64,000 nucleotides of DNA from Cerrena zonata (taxonomy: Eukaryota; Basidiomycota; Agaricomycetes; Polyporales; Cerrenaceae): the NCBI GenBank assembly GCA_038087015.1, contig JASBNA010000005.1, forward strand, positions 1,488,001-1,552,000, written 5' to 3'. A model generated the notes under the pieces. The model searched no databases. It was not told where the DNA came from and saw only the letters and a list, made by a program, of their open reading frames with translations. Made by a program: the position numbers and the translations under genes. Of this stretch, positions 12,979 through 25,908 are shown piece after piece (position 1 is the stretch's first letter; every line of letters starts with the position of its first letter).

Positions 12979-14435
12979 TCAACCTCTCACGCAAATTGGT
13001 GGAACTAGTAGGGATTCTGGTGGTATACAATTGACTATTTGCCTCAGTCTCGCGAAGGCCTCAGGTGCGGTAGGGCGTGCAGTAGGTTCTCCTGACTCCA
13101 TCGCTAAAAACAACTTGTTTATATCAGGTATTCCCATCTAATAGGAGACTATTAATTGGAGATACTGACACGTACAAAGATAAAAGATACATACCTCTAT
13201 CCTATGTGTGAATGTGTACGCAAGCTGCCAGAGATCTAGTTTGAATGGACACCATGGTTTGTCTTCGTCTAGCTCATCCGGATAGGGACGCAGGTATTCT
13301 TCTTGTGGATACCACCTAGCTAACGGATAGCCGGTGCAGACACGGTCTTCAACCGGGCAGTTAGGTGAGAATTCAATTGCAAACTCAAAGTCAATGATAT
13401 AGACTCGAGGCTTGCTAACTGCGACTTCCATGGACAATAGAGACTCGGGTTGCCAATCAACGAGGAAGTTGGTGGAAAAGAGATCCTGTGGCGGGGCTTC
13501 AACATGAGATACCGCTGAGCGAATCATGGTACTTACACGATGACAAATATTCAGCTCATGAAGGAATGCAACTCCCTATAGAAGACGTTATTGAGTATTA
13601 CAAACCACGCTAGAAAATAGAGTACCTCTAGGATCTGCAGCATCATATCGAGGATATCTCCAACCGAATTCTTCGGCCAACAGTCCCATGACTCATCGAC
13701 ACAACCACCTGTCTTTGGGAAGACACCAAAAACAATGTCCTCAAGTGCGAACTCCCAAAACAGCGGAAGGCAGTGATTGTTGCTTAGAAGCGCCAAAGGT
13801 CCAGTCGACGTCTTGCGTATGATGGAGAGATAATCATGACCCTCGTCACGGATAGCCATCACCCTAACTACGACCGGTTGCCCATTTCTGGTTTGTGCTG
13901 CTCGGCTAAGAGGATTCTACAGGCATGTCAAAGATACGCCCCGCGAAAGTGATTTGGAGCAAATTTTGATACCATGTAAGCAAAAACACCCAGCCAGCTA
14001 GCAACACCGGGACCACAACTCTCAAAGCCACGGATTGGATGGACGTAGGAATATCCATTGGGAGATATAATCTTGTTGGGAGAAGGGGAGGCTATCTCAG
14101 TGGAATACATATGTACCCATGGCACCAGGTCTACTTCGTGGAAAAGCTCTACTAGTGCTTGCCATAGGTCCTCATCTTCTAACGGGGGAGGAGGAAGCCG
14201 CCAGGTCCATATGCTATTGGGAAGCTAGAATAGCCATGTCAGAGTCCATTGCCGGACGTTGCATAATTGGCGTTCCGAATGAGAACGGAATGACCTTGTC
14301 TCTAAGATGTTTCCTCAAAACCCTGGCCCTGTATGATTTGTACAGAGAGACGCAATACGCCGAGCTACCAGCAAGAAATGGTAGTAACGCAAGTACTATA
14401 AGCCTTGGACAAGAAGAGAGTCCGAGTCGTGACAT
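12979..14435 (-). CDS. Membrane-anchored kinase-like protein, subfamily 1 (copy A)
   Basis: Six exons join in frame to about 390 aa: 14435-14295, 14224-13973, 13916-13626, 13575-13537, 13485-13195, 13137-12979. Exon 1 encodes MSRLGLSSCP and one hydrophobic helix, suggesting a type I or signal-anchor topology. Kinase landmarks in order are: PVVVRVMAI (Arg at the usual VAIK Lys), LEDIVFGVFP, NICHR|DLFSTNFLVDW (HRD-x4-N, with the intron between R and D), VYIIDFEFA (DFE for DFG), then WCPFKLDLWQL (subdomain IX DxW). The tail is ARPTAPEAFARLRQIV. Loss of the Lys and of the DFG Gly suggests weak or no phosphotransfer, but the catalytic loop is intact. It is the neighbour and sister of the broken copy B. 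The start was chosen by alignment with copy C. Confidence 0.85.
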
Positions 14436-14913
14436 TGCCAACTTTAGATTCGATTCGAAGAGTGCTATGGCAGTGGACTGGCAACAATCTCCTTGCTCAT
14501 AATGTCGAGAAGGATGACGTTGAGACAAGCCTGTTACCCGCGACTCACTGAGTGTCCGCGTGAGAATTTGAAATTTATCCGACTCGGAGTTTCGGGACTT
14601 ACTCAGAAAAGGGAAGATTTTATATATTGAAGCCAGGGTTACAACATTCAAGAATGACTATCTTCGAGCGGAGGCTAGTAGTTAATGTTTACATTGGCAC
14701 AGTGTAATAATTATCATATGGTTGATTGAGGTATGTCGAATGCAATCAATTCCGGGTTGAATTTACCACTGGCAGTATGAACGTATATGAACACTGAGTA
14801 CTGAACACGGAAGTTCGAATGAACAGGTTTATCACGACAACCCTGCTGTGCTCTCTCTGATAACTACTCAAACCGTCACGAATACATTTAATAGGTATGC
14901 ATATAGGACGCTC

Positions 14914-16331
14914 CTAGGAGGAGACGGCTTTAATATTCTTATTTGACAATACTTGGCGCATGGATGGTATACGATTCACCAGCTGACTCAGTTGTATGAG
15001 GGCCTCTCTTGCAGTAGCACGTTCTATAGGTAGATCTGATTCCATCGATGCGAATATGTTGTCAATTTCCGGAATCCCAGTCTCGAAAAAAAGGGGGGTT
15101 AGACATTGTACAACAAGAACATGAATCGCATACCTTAAGACTCCAAGTTGTGAACGATTATCCAAGTTGCCAGACGTCTAAGTTGAATGGACACCAAGGT
15201 GAGTTATCGTCTATCTCGGGTGAGCAAGGTCGGGTATAATCATCCCTAGAATACCATTTGGGACAGGGAACACCGGTACATACGCGCTCCTCTGGAGGAT
15301 GGTCGACCGGAAAATCTATAGCAAGCTCAAAATCGATGATGTAGACACGCGGCTTATCAACCGCAATCTCGTCCGAGAGGAGCGACTCTGGATGACACTC
15401 GAAAAAACCCTACTAATTCTATCAGTCTCATGCGGTTACCTCAGAGAAATGCTCTCACCCGGTGTGCAATATTCTGGTCATGTAGAAGGGCAACCTCCTG
15501 CGTGAGAAACCAATCAGTAAGATTGTGCTTCATTCTTCGACGAGCTATTCACTTCAAGGATCTGTAATGTCATGTCGAGAATGTTCCCGACCGAATTCTT
15601 AGGCCAGAACCTCCAAGCATCTTCAAAACAGCCACCTGCTCGAGGGAAGATACCAAACGATGTCCTCGAATATGAAGTCTCTGATGAGAGAAAGACAATG
15701 ATTATTGCTAAGAAGAGCGAGGGGGCCAGTCGATAATTTGCGCAGAATAGACACATATTCATGCCCTTGATCTCGAATCGCCATCATTCGAACCATCACA
15801 GGCTGACCATGTTTCGTCTCCGATGCACGCGTAAGACCATTCTAACCATAATATGTATTAGTATAAGTGATGTATTCGCGACGCTAAACATGAATGAATA
15901 CATCGCACCACGTAGTTGAACCATGCAAGCAATCATATTGCTGCACCTGGTCGTTGAATTTTCGATCCGCGGATAGGATTAACGTAAGCATACCCATTGG
16001 CTGATACAACTCTATTTGGTGACATAATTTCATCGGAAGTGCGAACTTTCCAGGGCACCAAGTCGACTTCTCTGGAAAGGTCCTCAAGGTACTTCCACAA
16101 CTTCTCCTCGTCCAGTGGAGTTGGAAGCAATCCGGGCGTTCTCCGGGTGTAAATACTGTCAGGGAGCTGGAGGACAATGTCAGGATACACTGACGTGGCA
16201 TCAGTCAATCAGGCACACGAAACCTTTTCTCTTGTTTTCTATCTCCGCGAGGTTTGAAGGTACATTGAAGCAACAATCGATACCGTGACGGTTGTGGCAG
16301 CAAGGCCAGTGTATAGCAATAGTCATGACAT
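14914..16331 (-). pseudogene. Full-length kinase-like pseudogene, subfamily 1 (copy B)
   Basis: The six-exon plan of copies A and C is recognisable, but several lesions break it. In exon 1 the third codon is TGA where copy C has CGA, and a TAG follows later. In exon 2 a TGA falls where copy C has the Trp codon of the GAAVW segment. In exon 3 a 2 nt deletion lies in the codons for DIVFG. The start of exon 5, which should encode the D-x4-N half of the catalytic loop, is scrambled. The stretch KPRVYIIDFELAIDFPVDH and the subdomain IX stretch (CPFNLDVWQLG) remain readable. Exon 6 ends at 14914. No functional kinase could be made from it. Confidence 0.85.
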
Positions 16332-18603
16332 AACCTCGGTGATGTTATAGATGGTACAAGCCAACTTTGTCATAAATCCTGATGTTGAACTTGGTGACGG
16401 GTCGGAGAATTACCACGTGTTATATTTGCGGTCCATCAAGGGTCGATATATCGATCAATCTGGACCAACAACTTCTCGGAAAACTACGCCTAGCACGAAT
16501 ATTGCGGTCATCTGTAAATGCTTAGGGTATGTAGTGTCTTGACCCCACTGCAAAATGGGTAATTTTGCGACGCTGATCCTTGTTTCTTTCGAAAAACCAT
16601 ACTACCCACCTGTCTAGATATCTGGAAAGCTTTAACCTCTCTTTATCCTATCTCAACATGATTTGGAAGTATATTCCCTCACCATAACTTGGTAAAGCGA
16701 CTAGTCCATCTCCATTAGGGTCACTCCAACATGATCGTCATGACCCGAAGTGGTATACACTGATCGCTGTATGTATAAATGGCAAAACCAGTCTCGTAGT
16801 CCAGTAAGACTGAATTGTACCAGGAAATAGCATTGCTGACTCGATCTTGCCACATCGTCTCGTCACATTCCTTATCGGAGCCATCAATGTGAGTTCCTGG
16901 CAAGTAGATCTACACATTGTTACTGATTTGTCCTTGTCGACCCAATGTTGTCGCTTGAGGACGACGTTCAACTTCACAGAAGTCTGGTAGATGATTATCT
17001 GAGTCGACGGATCCCTGTATTTTTTTTCTTCCCAGAATTGAATTGATCCCGCGAACCTAGTCATGTTCCCTTGTTTGGTTGGAATATGTTGGTATATCTG
17101 TTTCTAGAATCCCGTCCGGTAACCTCGAGATGCAGGATGTGTGAGTTACTTTGGGTATTCCCTTGGAGATCAGTTCGTCGACATCGGTACCGGATGCAGA
17201 GCCCGAATTATGTCAGTTATATTAATAAAGATTTGAAATCGATGTTTATCACCTGGAATCCGAGTCGACGTCAAGCCTCAGATTTCCAAAAAAAAATTGA
17301 GAGCGGTACTTGCTTGTCCGGTTAGGGTATGATTGTCCTATGCAGATACCTCCATTAGTATTCCATCGCCTTTCACGTGTGAATGATATCATGAGCGTAC
17401 CATAACATACGTATGGCACTGAGCCCCGGGGCTATAGAGTCGTCCCTACCCGAGGGCTCTCAGACAGTGCTTCTCCAGAACACAACGACGATCCTTGCAT
17501 AAGTATCACCACGCGATCCTGTCACTTCACGTATACGTCAGGGTGCTGATATCCTTTTTAGGTTTTACTGTGTCCAGAGTGAATATAAATGGGATGACCT
17601 ACGTGCCGGTAAGGCCGGAAGAGGGCTTCTATTAAACCTTGCAGGAGGGCGTGATGGAAGGAATCCATGAGTTCTGGTGCGAAGAATACGGTAGAATGTC
17701 TAAAATGTCATACACATTGTTGGCCACCTTCTTTCGTAGGTGGGATCTCACGAGCATCAATGTTGGTCACTTCGAAGAAGCGTCGTATGTGAAACCATTT
17801 ACGTCGAGTAAGACGCTGTAGGGTTGATGCTAAGCGACTGTAGCAAGAGGGATGGCGGTCGACCCGTAGAAGGTCCGAGAGCCAGAAGCATTGGGGATCT
17901 TCCTGCCTGCCAGTCATTGGACCATCCTCCGGTCAATGAACTCGGCAGAATTAGAGAGTATCGAGCGTGGAGAGACCCCAGTATCATGATGATTCTTATC
18001 GATTTCATCTCCGTCTAGGCCCACAACAGGGACGGGGAGAGTTGGCCTGTCTGCCTAGCCCTGGGGCTCGTCAGACTGTCTTGCTGACGAAAAAATAGCC
18101 AACGGAATGCTGTAAGGACGAGTGACCTTCGGGATGACGACGCCACATAGGAGTTATGGAAACCGTCGAGAGTGCAGGGTAGAGATAAAGGAAAGAGTTT
18201 GCGTTTATTTACAGCATCATCAGAGCATCAAGACGTTTCGAGAACGTCAAGTTGCCTTCATGTTTGGGGAAGTTGAGCGTTCGAAAGTCGCATGTGTGGA
18301 GATGGAGGCTTGGTTGGAGTGCACGTAATGGACAAGGGAAAGGGCAGAGTGCGATATTTAACGCGAGCTCTGTGGTGGACCATATCCCCCTGCGGCACCA
18401 CCTTAAACCAGAACAACAACAATTGCAGCGGAGAACATACCTGAAATGGTTGCAGTGCTGTTACATAAGCCTAGTATGTAGAGTGGAATTGGGCGCTTGT
18501 TGGGGTGTCTGACTTTGCATCGACCTTTGCAGCCGCTCATCTCCCTCTCCCTGCGCGTTGGCCTATGAATTCCTCGGCCTTCAGCGCGTCGACGACGAAC
18601 ACA
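16332..18603. other. Long intergenic region, nothing recognised
   Basis: Between copy B and the transportin gene only short, unconserved open frames occur on both strands. The last about 250 bp before 18604 presumably hold the transportin promoter. I found no match to the kinase-like family here. Confidence 0.45.
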
Positions 18604-21600
18604 ATGGCATCCTGGACTCCTCAACAGTCTGCTCTGCAGGAAATCCTACAGACGATTCACGATTCAACAGACTCCCAGAATGCTGCCATTCAGCGGACAA
18701 TTACTCATGTATGTCTCATATTTCAAAGTTTCGATTCATACACTCACCTGCCCGTTCATCTTCGCCCAGAAACTGAACTCATTTACACGCGCACCAGATT
18801 ATATTGCTTATCTGGCATACATCTTGGCCGCCTTGACCCAGGAGGAGGAGCGGATCCGCACCATTGCCGGATATCTCCTCAAGAATAATGCGCCCCTCAT
18901 CCACCGAGCCTCCCCCGAAGTCGTGGCCTTTGTCAAAGCGGGCGTACTACAAGCGTTCAGCGATTCTGCAACAATGATTCGCAATGCTGCTGGTCAAGAC
19001 ATTGTCGCCTTCTTGGGTATACTCGAACCAAGAAACTGGCCGGAGTGTTTGCAGCATTTGGTGAATGCTTTGGATAGTAATAACCTGGATCATCAAGAGG
19101 TGAGCGCATTCAACCATTTCGACGCGAGATTACACTCCCTATGGTCTTAAAATGAAGCAAGATTCTGTGGCGTCGGCTCTTGATGTGATATATCTCATCT
19201 GTGGCATTTTATGCTTCCCTTCTACGAAGACGACGCGTATTATTGCCATTACGGGCAGATGTTTCCTGTCACATTGCCTGATTTACGCCAGATCGCTGTC
19301 ATTCATGCAGGAGACCACCATTCGCCTTTCGCGGTCCAGGTCCGACCGTCATCGGTAGCTCCAAGTAATCTCAAATTGGAGGGCCCCTTCTTTCATCAAC
19401 CAACATCTCGTAATCCTGAACTCTACTTACCTCGATCTTTGATTAGGCGGCGTTCAATGTGCTTGAGAAAGCTTGCGAAGACTATCCCCGCAAACTCGAT
19501 GTCGAGATCAATGGCACCTGGCCTTTGGAATACATGATTCCGAAATTCTTGCAGCTCTCCGAACACCCGTCATCGAAGATGCGATCGCATGCAATCGCGT
19601 GCCTTTCATACTTCGTCCCCATCAGCTCTCAGGCGTTATTCGCCCACATTGACAACTTTATTGCTTGCCTCTTTAAACGCGCTTCGGATGAAGACCCATC
19701 GGTACGGAGACATGTCTGTCAAGCCCTTGTTTTGCTTCTTGCTTCGCGCCCCGAAAAACTCATTCCTGAAATGAACAATGTGGCGGAATATATGCTATGG
19801 TCGACAAAAGACAAACACGAGAACGTCGCTCTTGAAGCTGCAGAGTTCTGGCTCACCTTCGCGGAAGATCCAGAGCTTTCTCCTTACCTGCAGCCTCTTT
19901 TGCCCAAAGTTGCCCCTGTGCTATTGGACTGTATGGTTTATGGCGAAGATGATCTTCTCTGGCTAGAAGGCGATCTTGAAGATGCTGCCGTTCCTGATAG
20001 GGAAGAAGACATCAAACCCCGTCATTATAGTGGCAAAACTCATGGTTTCGAACGAGAAGCTAACGGTGACGGTTCTGCGGCCAAACGTACTGGCGCTTAC
20101 GGTGAAGAACTAGAGGATGACGATGACGAAGGGTTTGAAGAGGATGAAGATGATTTTGTCGACGAGATGTCTACGGAATGGAACCTGCGAAAATGTGCCG
20201 CTGCTGCGTTGGACGTACTAGCAGTTCGGTTCGGTCCCGAACTACTGCACGTATTGCTTGAACCTCTTAAGACAAAACTCTGGAACGAGGACTGGTTGCA
20301 AAGGGAGAGTGCTATATTGGCTCTGGGTGCTATGGCCGAAGGTAAGTCACATCTATTTCGGTCTCATCACCTAGTCTCATAGTCTAAACATACTATAGGT
20401 TGCATTGACGCCATTGAACCCCACCTTCCAACTTTGATTCCATATCTGACTGCCCAGCTCGGCGATACGCGAGTACGTCGCCCTTATCATTATCAATGAT
20501 AAGACGCTGATACTTACCTTTGAAATAGCCACTTGTAAGGTCCATTACCTGTTGGACATTAGGACGATATGCTAGTTGGTGTACCCAACCGATTTCGGAG
20601 GAGCATAGAAATACGTTCTTCATCCCGACTTTGGAAGGGGTGCGTATTTCCCCTATATTTAGGGATATTGATCCTCATTTTTCGTTAGCTTTTGAGAATG
20701 GTGCTGGACAACAACAAGCGAGTTCAAGAAGCTGGCTGTAGCGCATTTGCAACGTTGGAAGAAGATGCTGGTCCTGAATTGACTCCTTACCTGGACCCCG
20801 TTCTAAGGAACCTCGTTGTCGCGTTCGACAAGTATCAACACAAGAACATGCTCATCTTGTACGACGCCGTGGGCACACTCGCGGACTCGGTCGGAGTTGC
20901 TCTGCAGAACCCTGCTTACGTTGACATTCTCATGCCTCCATTATTGAAGAAGTGGTCAACCCTGAAAGATGACGATGACGATCTGGTGCCACTATTGGAG
21001 GTTCGTGGCCACCTGATCAAAAATTCTATATTCCGACAAAGTCTAATTTTCGTCTTTGTGTTTTAGTGTCTTGCATCTGTTACCATTGCCATGGGTGCCT
21101 CTTTCCAGCCTTACTGTGGGCCAATTTTCGAACGCTGTGTCATGATCGTCCATACCTCCCTGCTGCAATATCAAGCCTATCAACAGAACCCGGATATGGA
21201 CGAGCCAGATCGCTCGTTCCTAGTTGTTGCCCTGGATCTACTATCCGGTCTCACGCAAGGCCTTGGCCTGGAGCTTTCATCCCACATCTCTCGCAGTACA
21301 CCCAGCTTGTTTGAACTGGTGACCGTGTGCCTCAAACATCCTCAGGCACCTGTGAGGCAATCCGCGTATGCTCTCGTGGGTGATTTGGCCATGAACTGCT
21401 TCCAGTTGTTGCGTCCCCACATGCCCAGCATCATGAACGAACTCATTGCACAGCTTGATCCCGAACCGAAGGTCGAATTCGTGAGCGCATGCAATAACGC
21501 AGCGTGGTCCGTCGGAGAAGCAGCGTTACGATATGGAAGAGGTATGTGCTTGTCATCATTTATATCAATATCATTGACAGATCATGCTGATTCCCGTGTC

Positions 21601-22125
21601 GTGTTGGTTAGATGATCCTGAGTTTGTTCAATGGGTCAATCCCTTGATCTCACGATTGATTCCAATCCTTCTTCATCCCAAGGCTCCTCGTAGTCTCCAC
21701 GAAAATGCGGCCGTATCGATAGGTCGTATTGGCTTGATGCATCCCTCGTTGGTAGCACCTCTGCTCCCTGACTTCGCTCAGGCGTGGTGTCAGGCGTTAT
21801 ACGAGATTCGAGATAATGAAGAAAAGGATTCCGCCTTCCGTGGGCTGTGCACCCTTGTGCAAACGAACCCCGCTGGCATCGCAAAGGTGGGTTCTTGACT
21901 TCTTTGATTGATACCGTTGGATTGTCGCTGATGGTTTTTTTTCAGAGTCTACTTTGGTTCTGTAACGCCATCGTGAAATGGAACCAGCCGTCCACGGAAC
22001 TGAACGGCATGTTCCAAGGACTCCTAGTGAGCTTCAAACAGCACGATCCCCAGGGATGGGCGAATCAAATCGCACAATTCCCTGTTACGATCCAAGAGCG
22101 TCTCGCTCAACGATATGGCGTATAG
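18604..22125 (+). CDS. KAP104: Transportin (karyopherin beta-2, Kap104 type)
   Basis: This nuclear import receptor binds PY-type nuclear localisation signals on RNA-binding proteins and carries them through pores with Ran. Nine exons join in frame to 918 aa, close to the usual about 900: 18604-18708, 18770-19099, 19447-20341, 20399-20472, 20529-20639, 20689-21000, 21067-21541, 21612-21886, 21946-22125. The N-terminus [15 protein letters not shown] and the HEAT-repeat stretches [20 protein letters not shown] and [19 protein letters not shown] are diagnostic. The acidic loop (about [16 protein letters not shown]) lies in HEAT repeat 8 and releases cargo when Ran-GTP binds. The C-terminus [15 protein letters not shown] matches transportin ends. 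The second intron is 347 bp, longer than the rest. It appears intact and housekeeping. Confidence 0.95.
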
Positions 22126-23179
22126 AATGTATTCCATATATGCATTCCAAATACTTGATAGCATATAACCGGTGTAACATGATTGACATACAAACCTCGC
22201 AAGTGTATCAACTTTTTTTGTCCATCTCTCTCTTATGATTGCTCTCCTCCCGTCGCGCTTTTGTCTCATCATCTCCTCCCCCACAGACCTTACTCGAGCT
22301 GTCTGTTATCTCTCGGAATGTCACCCTTTTTCAGTAGTGTAGTTTTTTCGCATCGCTCCTTTGTTGCTCTTGCTTGTTTTTTGTTTGTTTTGCGCCGTTC
22401 GTTGGTTCTGACAATAAATGTGTTCTTACGATTATATATCCCTCCCACAGCATGTATAGATTCATAGCTCCCGTTTTCAAACATATCCTTGTCAGGACGC
22501 CCCAACCAAGTTATTAAGATGGACGACGGAAATACGGACATATGCTACTCGGTTCATAGCATCTCAAAATCTTCGATGCCGGACGGCGGAGACACATAGG
22601 ATTTTTTCCTACATCTTTGCGCGATTTGTTGCAATACATTCTTCGACCTCTGTAGATCAATGTAGATCATGATTTTAAACTTCGGAACACTACTGGACTC
22701 TGGATGCAGTGCCATGTCGGCAATACCCGAAAGGTGAGTTCAGAGACTTGAGAGTCGGCCGTCGAGTCTTTAACTTTAGTTCCCTTACTTCTACTTCGTC
22801 CTACCACATATCACTAATCTAATCATCGTCATGAAGAATAGGGTCCGTACAACAAAAGCAGAAAATAGACCTCGAATCTATGTGTACCAAGCCACTCTTT
22901 TCCGACATGGGAACCTAGTAGGAACATGGGAACAAACCGATCCATATGCATATGATAGAGTCATCCGATAGAAAAATTCAATCAGTTTTTTGGCCGGAAA
23001 TAATAATACAAAGATGATCCCTAGGATGTCCTCTTTGGCTTAAAATACTCTCTCTTGATCCAAGGACTCCACTACTCCGTACTTTACATGTCCTCAGGTT
23101 CAGCCGGAAGGACTTCATCTTCCTACAGCAGATACGTGTCTACATAGAATTGAACGAAACCTCCTACCTAGGTTTCTAA
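22126..23179. other. Intergenic, no gene seen
   Basis: This contains the transportin 3' flank and the upstream region of the receptor gene. I looked on both strands for a short pheromone-precursor frame ending in a CaaX box and did not find one. Confidence 0.45.
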
Positions 23180-24535
23180 ATGGATAAGCCGAAGTCCTGG
23201 GTAATCGAGCAAAAAGCAATAACTGGATTGTCTTTTATCGTTTTCGTGCTCGTGTGTCTTCCGCTTCCCGGTTTTCTCAAAAGTACATCTAATTAATATT
23301 AATTTCGGGAAACGTCGGACTAACATGAAGTTTCAAGGCCGCAATATTGGTTGCTCATTATATGGCATCTGGATCGCTTTCCTTTGTCTGACAACCTTTA
23401 TCCATTGCATTATCTGGAGTGATAATGCAATCAATAGTGCACCAGTATGGTGCGAGATCTGTTAGTTCAGCCTATTCAAAACGTATACATACCTCTCAAA
23501 GTTATTGACTTGCACTTAGATATTCGTTTTCAGTACGCAAGTAGCGTAGGAATACTCTCCGCTGCCCTTGTGATCGCACGACGGGTGTCCTTGATTTCCA
23601 CATCGTCTCCTGCGGTGCTATTGTCGCACAACAAGATGCGTGGAATGTGCATCGATCTGGCTATTGGACTCAGTCCACCAATAGCTCAAATCATTGAGTG
23701 TATGTGTCGCCATAGAAACTCACTTGCGATCCTTATCATTCTATGTTATACAGATTGGTTCCTTGCAGGACATCGATTCGACATTTTAGAAGGCCTTGGC
23801 TGTTATCCTGCAATCCCATTCTCTATTCTGGATATCTGCCTCAGGTGGATCTGGCTTTTCATAATTGGATTGACTTCCGCTTATTACTGTGGTTTGTCGT
23901 CTTTTCATTCTATCACTCGGGTTTTATGATAACTATGAGTCTATTGCATAGTGAGAACTCTCCTTGCACTTAGAAGGCGACAGAAAGAGATCAAAGAAGT
24001 CTTATTTGCAGCAAATATCGATAAACAGCTGTACTACCGTCTTGTGGCTATGGCGTGCGTTGAAATATCATGCACTCTCCCGCTGGTCACATATCTCGTA
24101 GTCGGAGCCAGGACAGAATATTATCCCTGGAAGGGCTTCGCCGACCTACACTATAAGTTTAGTCGTATAGACCAGTATCCTTACGCTTTGTGGGCAGCAT
24201 TCCCTGGCGCTGCACAAGTGACGCAGTGGTTCCAGATTGGCTGTGGACTCGTTTATTTTTTACTACTGGGGCTCACCCGCGACGCACGATCTCGATATGC
24301 GAAAATGCTCGGTCTCTCTAAACTGTTCCAAAGCCTCACAGGGGATATTATGCCAACGTCTACTGGGAAGAAATCCAGACGGTCCACGAACTTCCCGTGG
24401 AGAAAGAGGCACACGGCACAGCGACCCACTCCTCATCACGTATCGACCGATCTTCATTTCAACTCTTGCCCGACCTCAATAACAGAGTCGGGGCTGGCAA
24501 CATCAGATATAGATCATACCATGGAGAGTGTTTGA
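23180..24535 (+). CDS. STE3-like pheromone receptor (seven-helix GPCR)
   Basis: In mushrooms this receptor family senses lipid-modified mating pheromones, usually from the B mating-type locus. Some paralogues lie outside it. Five exons join in frame: 23180-23282, 23338-23460, 23520-23699, 23754-23891, 23952-24535, about 375 aa. Landmarks are GFLKSRNIGCSLYGIWIAF after helix 1, VWCEIYIRF at helix 3, MRGMCIDLAIGL before helix 4, LAGHRFDILEGLGCYPA in the second extracellular loop (the family motif), then VRTLLALRRRQKEIKEVL in loop 3 and YPWKGFADLHYKFSRID before helix 7. A Ser/Thr-rich cytosolic tail ends at TGA 24533-24535. The third donor was set at GTATGT 23700, which restores the frame. No CaaX pheromone gene was seen nearby. 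A spliced 3' UTR may follow (GTACGT near 24543). Confidence 0.9.
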
Positions 24536-25128
24536 TTGACACGGTACGTCGATCATTCCCTTTCCTTCCCGGAGTCCTTCGATTTCAGCCTCTCATGTGT
24601 GACGTTCACATTTGCTGACACCTTTATCAGGCTACAAAGTAAACAACTCGTTGGACAATCATCGCTGATCATTCTCCCCATTTCCTCAATCGTTCACTTC
24701 CATGTAACTTGATCTTTTCTCCCATTTTTCTCTATGAATACTGCTGTCGTACGCCCGGGTTCGCGGGTTCATCACACGGATCCTTTCAGTCCCTAATACA
24801 AATTTCTCTTCCGATAAGGATGCGATGCATATAATAAGTAGGGTCTATGGTGTCCTAAATAGACAGTACTAGTGAGGTGGGATGCGAATCGCAACATGCC
24901 TCCGAACGTTCAAGGCCTCGCCGCGTCTCTATAAAGGTTCTATCGCCAGAACTATTTGGTGACTGCAGATGTTACTGACTCGAACTCGCTTACAGGCAGT
25001 TGAGAAAGCGAGATTTCGATGTTATATAGTGTGCATCACAACTAGGAAACAGAAGCGTGATTTCATTTCTTCGGGTACAAACAATCGCAAGTTACATAAA
25101 GGCAAGTGCCACACAAAAACCATATAGT
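24536..25128. other. Intergenic between receptor and an unknown convergent gene
   Basis: Only very short frames occur. No CaaX pheromone precursor, repeat or RNA gene was recognised. Confidence 0.4.
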
Positions 25129-25764
25129 CTAATCATGTGAGCCGAGGAAGAGCGCCATTCCCAGTTTCTCAGCCCAGTTCTCGCTCGAAGTTTCGTCGAT
25201 CAACTCTTGGTCAAGGGGGATTACGATAGTGAATTTCATCAAAGGCTCTTTGTCCTCGTGGTTCTTGATGTATATGACAATGAAGCCATGAGTGACAGTA
25301 TCCTTTTGCACGAGGGGTGATTGGGATTGGACAGTGTCTCCGCAAGGCGTGCTCCTATCTTCAATGAAAGAAGTTACTTTTTGCAATTTGGATCCTTTGG
25401 CCACATGTAGACAGGTCTTGAATTCCGCAGTAGGACTGTAATGTAGCTGGAGGCAGAGAGCGGATTTTACTTGTGCGCCAGGGTTATTCGAAAGATCTAG
25501 GGCACCAATCAGTGCGCGTCGAAGGTTTGTCTGGTGGTAGTCTGCCCAGTCTTTGACGCGTTTGGCAACTACTTCTGACTCCGAGTTATCTATGTCTATG
25601 GGCAGGAGCAATGAGGAAGATGTAGACCACATCATATTTGAGGGTTCTCGAAGTTCTTCAGCCTATATCCGAATGTATGATACGTCAGAAATTGAATATC
25701 TGCCAGAAGAACAGGAAGAACGTACGATTTCGCGAGAGATGATGGATCGATCATTGTATTCCAT
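25129..25764 (-). CDS. Hypothetical protein, 190 aa
   Basis: Two exons join in frame on the minus strand: 25764-25726 (MEYNDRSIISREI) and 25662-25129, split by a 63 bp intron with donor GTACGT and acceptor ATAG. The product is soluble and mixed charge, with no signal peptide, membrane segment or known motif. The middle has KSALCLQLHYSPTAEFKTCL and the end FTIVIPLDQELIDETSSEN. I do not recognise the family. It points towards the receptor gene and lies next to a MITE that begins 144 bp upstream of its start codon, so its promoter may have been altered by that insertion. Confidence 0.6.
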
Positions 25765-25908
25765 GCTGATAGATCGAACAGCGACGCGTTAGAGTGAGAG
25801 TGGTATCAGGATGCGGATGTATGTAGTGGTTTGAGGAGAGGAAGCCATGGGCCATTGTGCCACTTTATATACCCAGTAACATTGGTCAAAGGTCCAAAGG
25901 TTCAGTCT

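Noticed and set aside
22126..25128. Candidate pheromone precursor genes around the receptor
   Set aside because: Short ATG frames checked by eye (for example near 22519 and 24733) do not end in a CaaX box.
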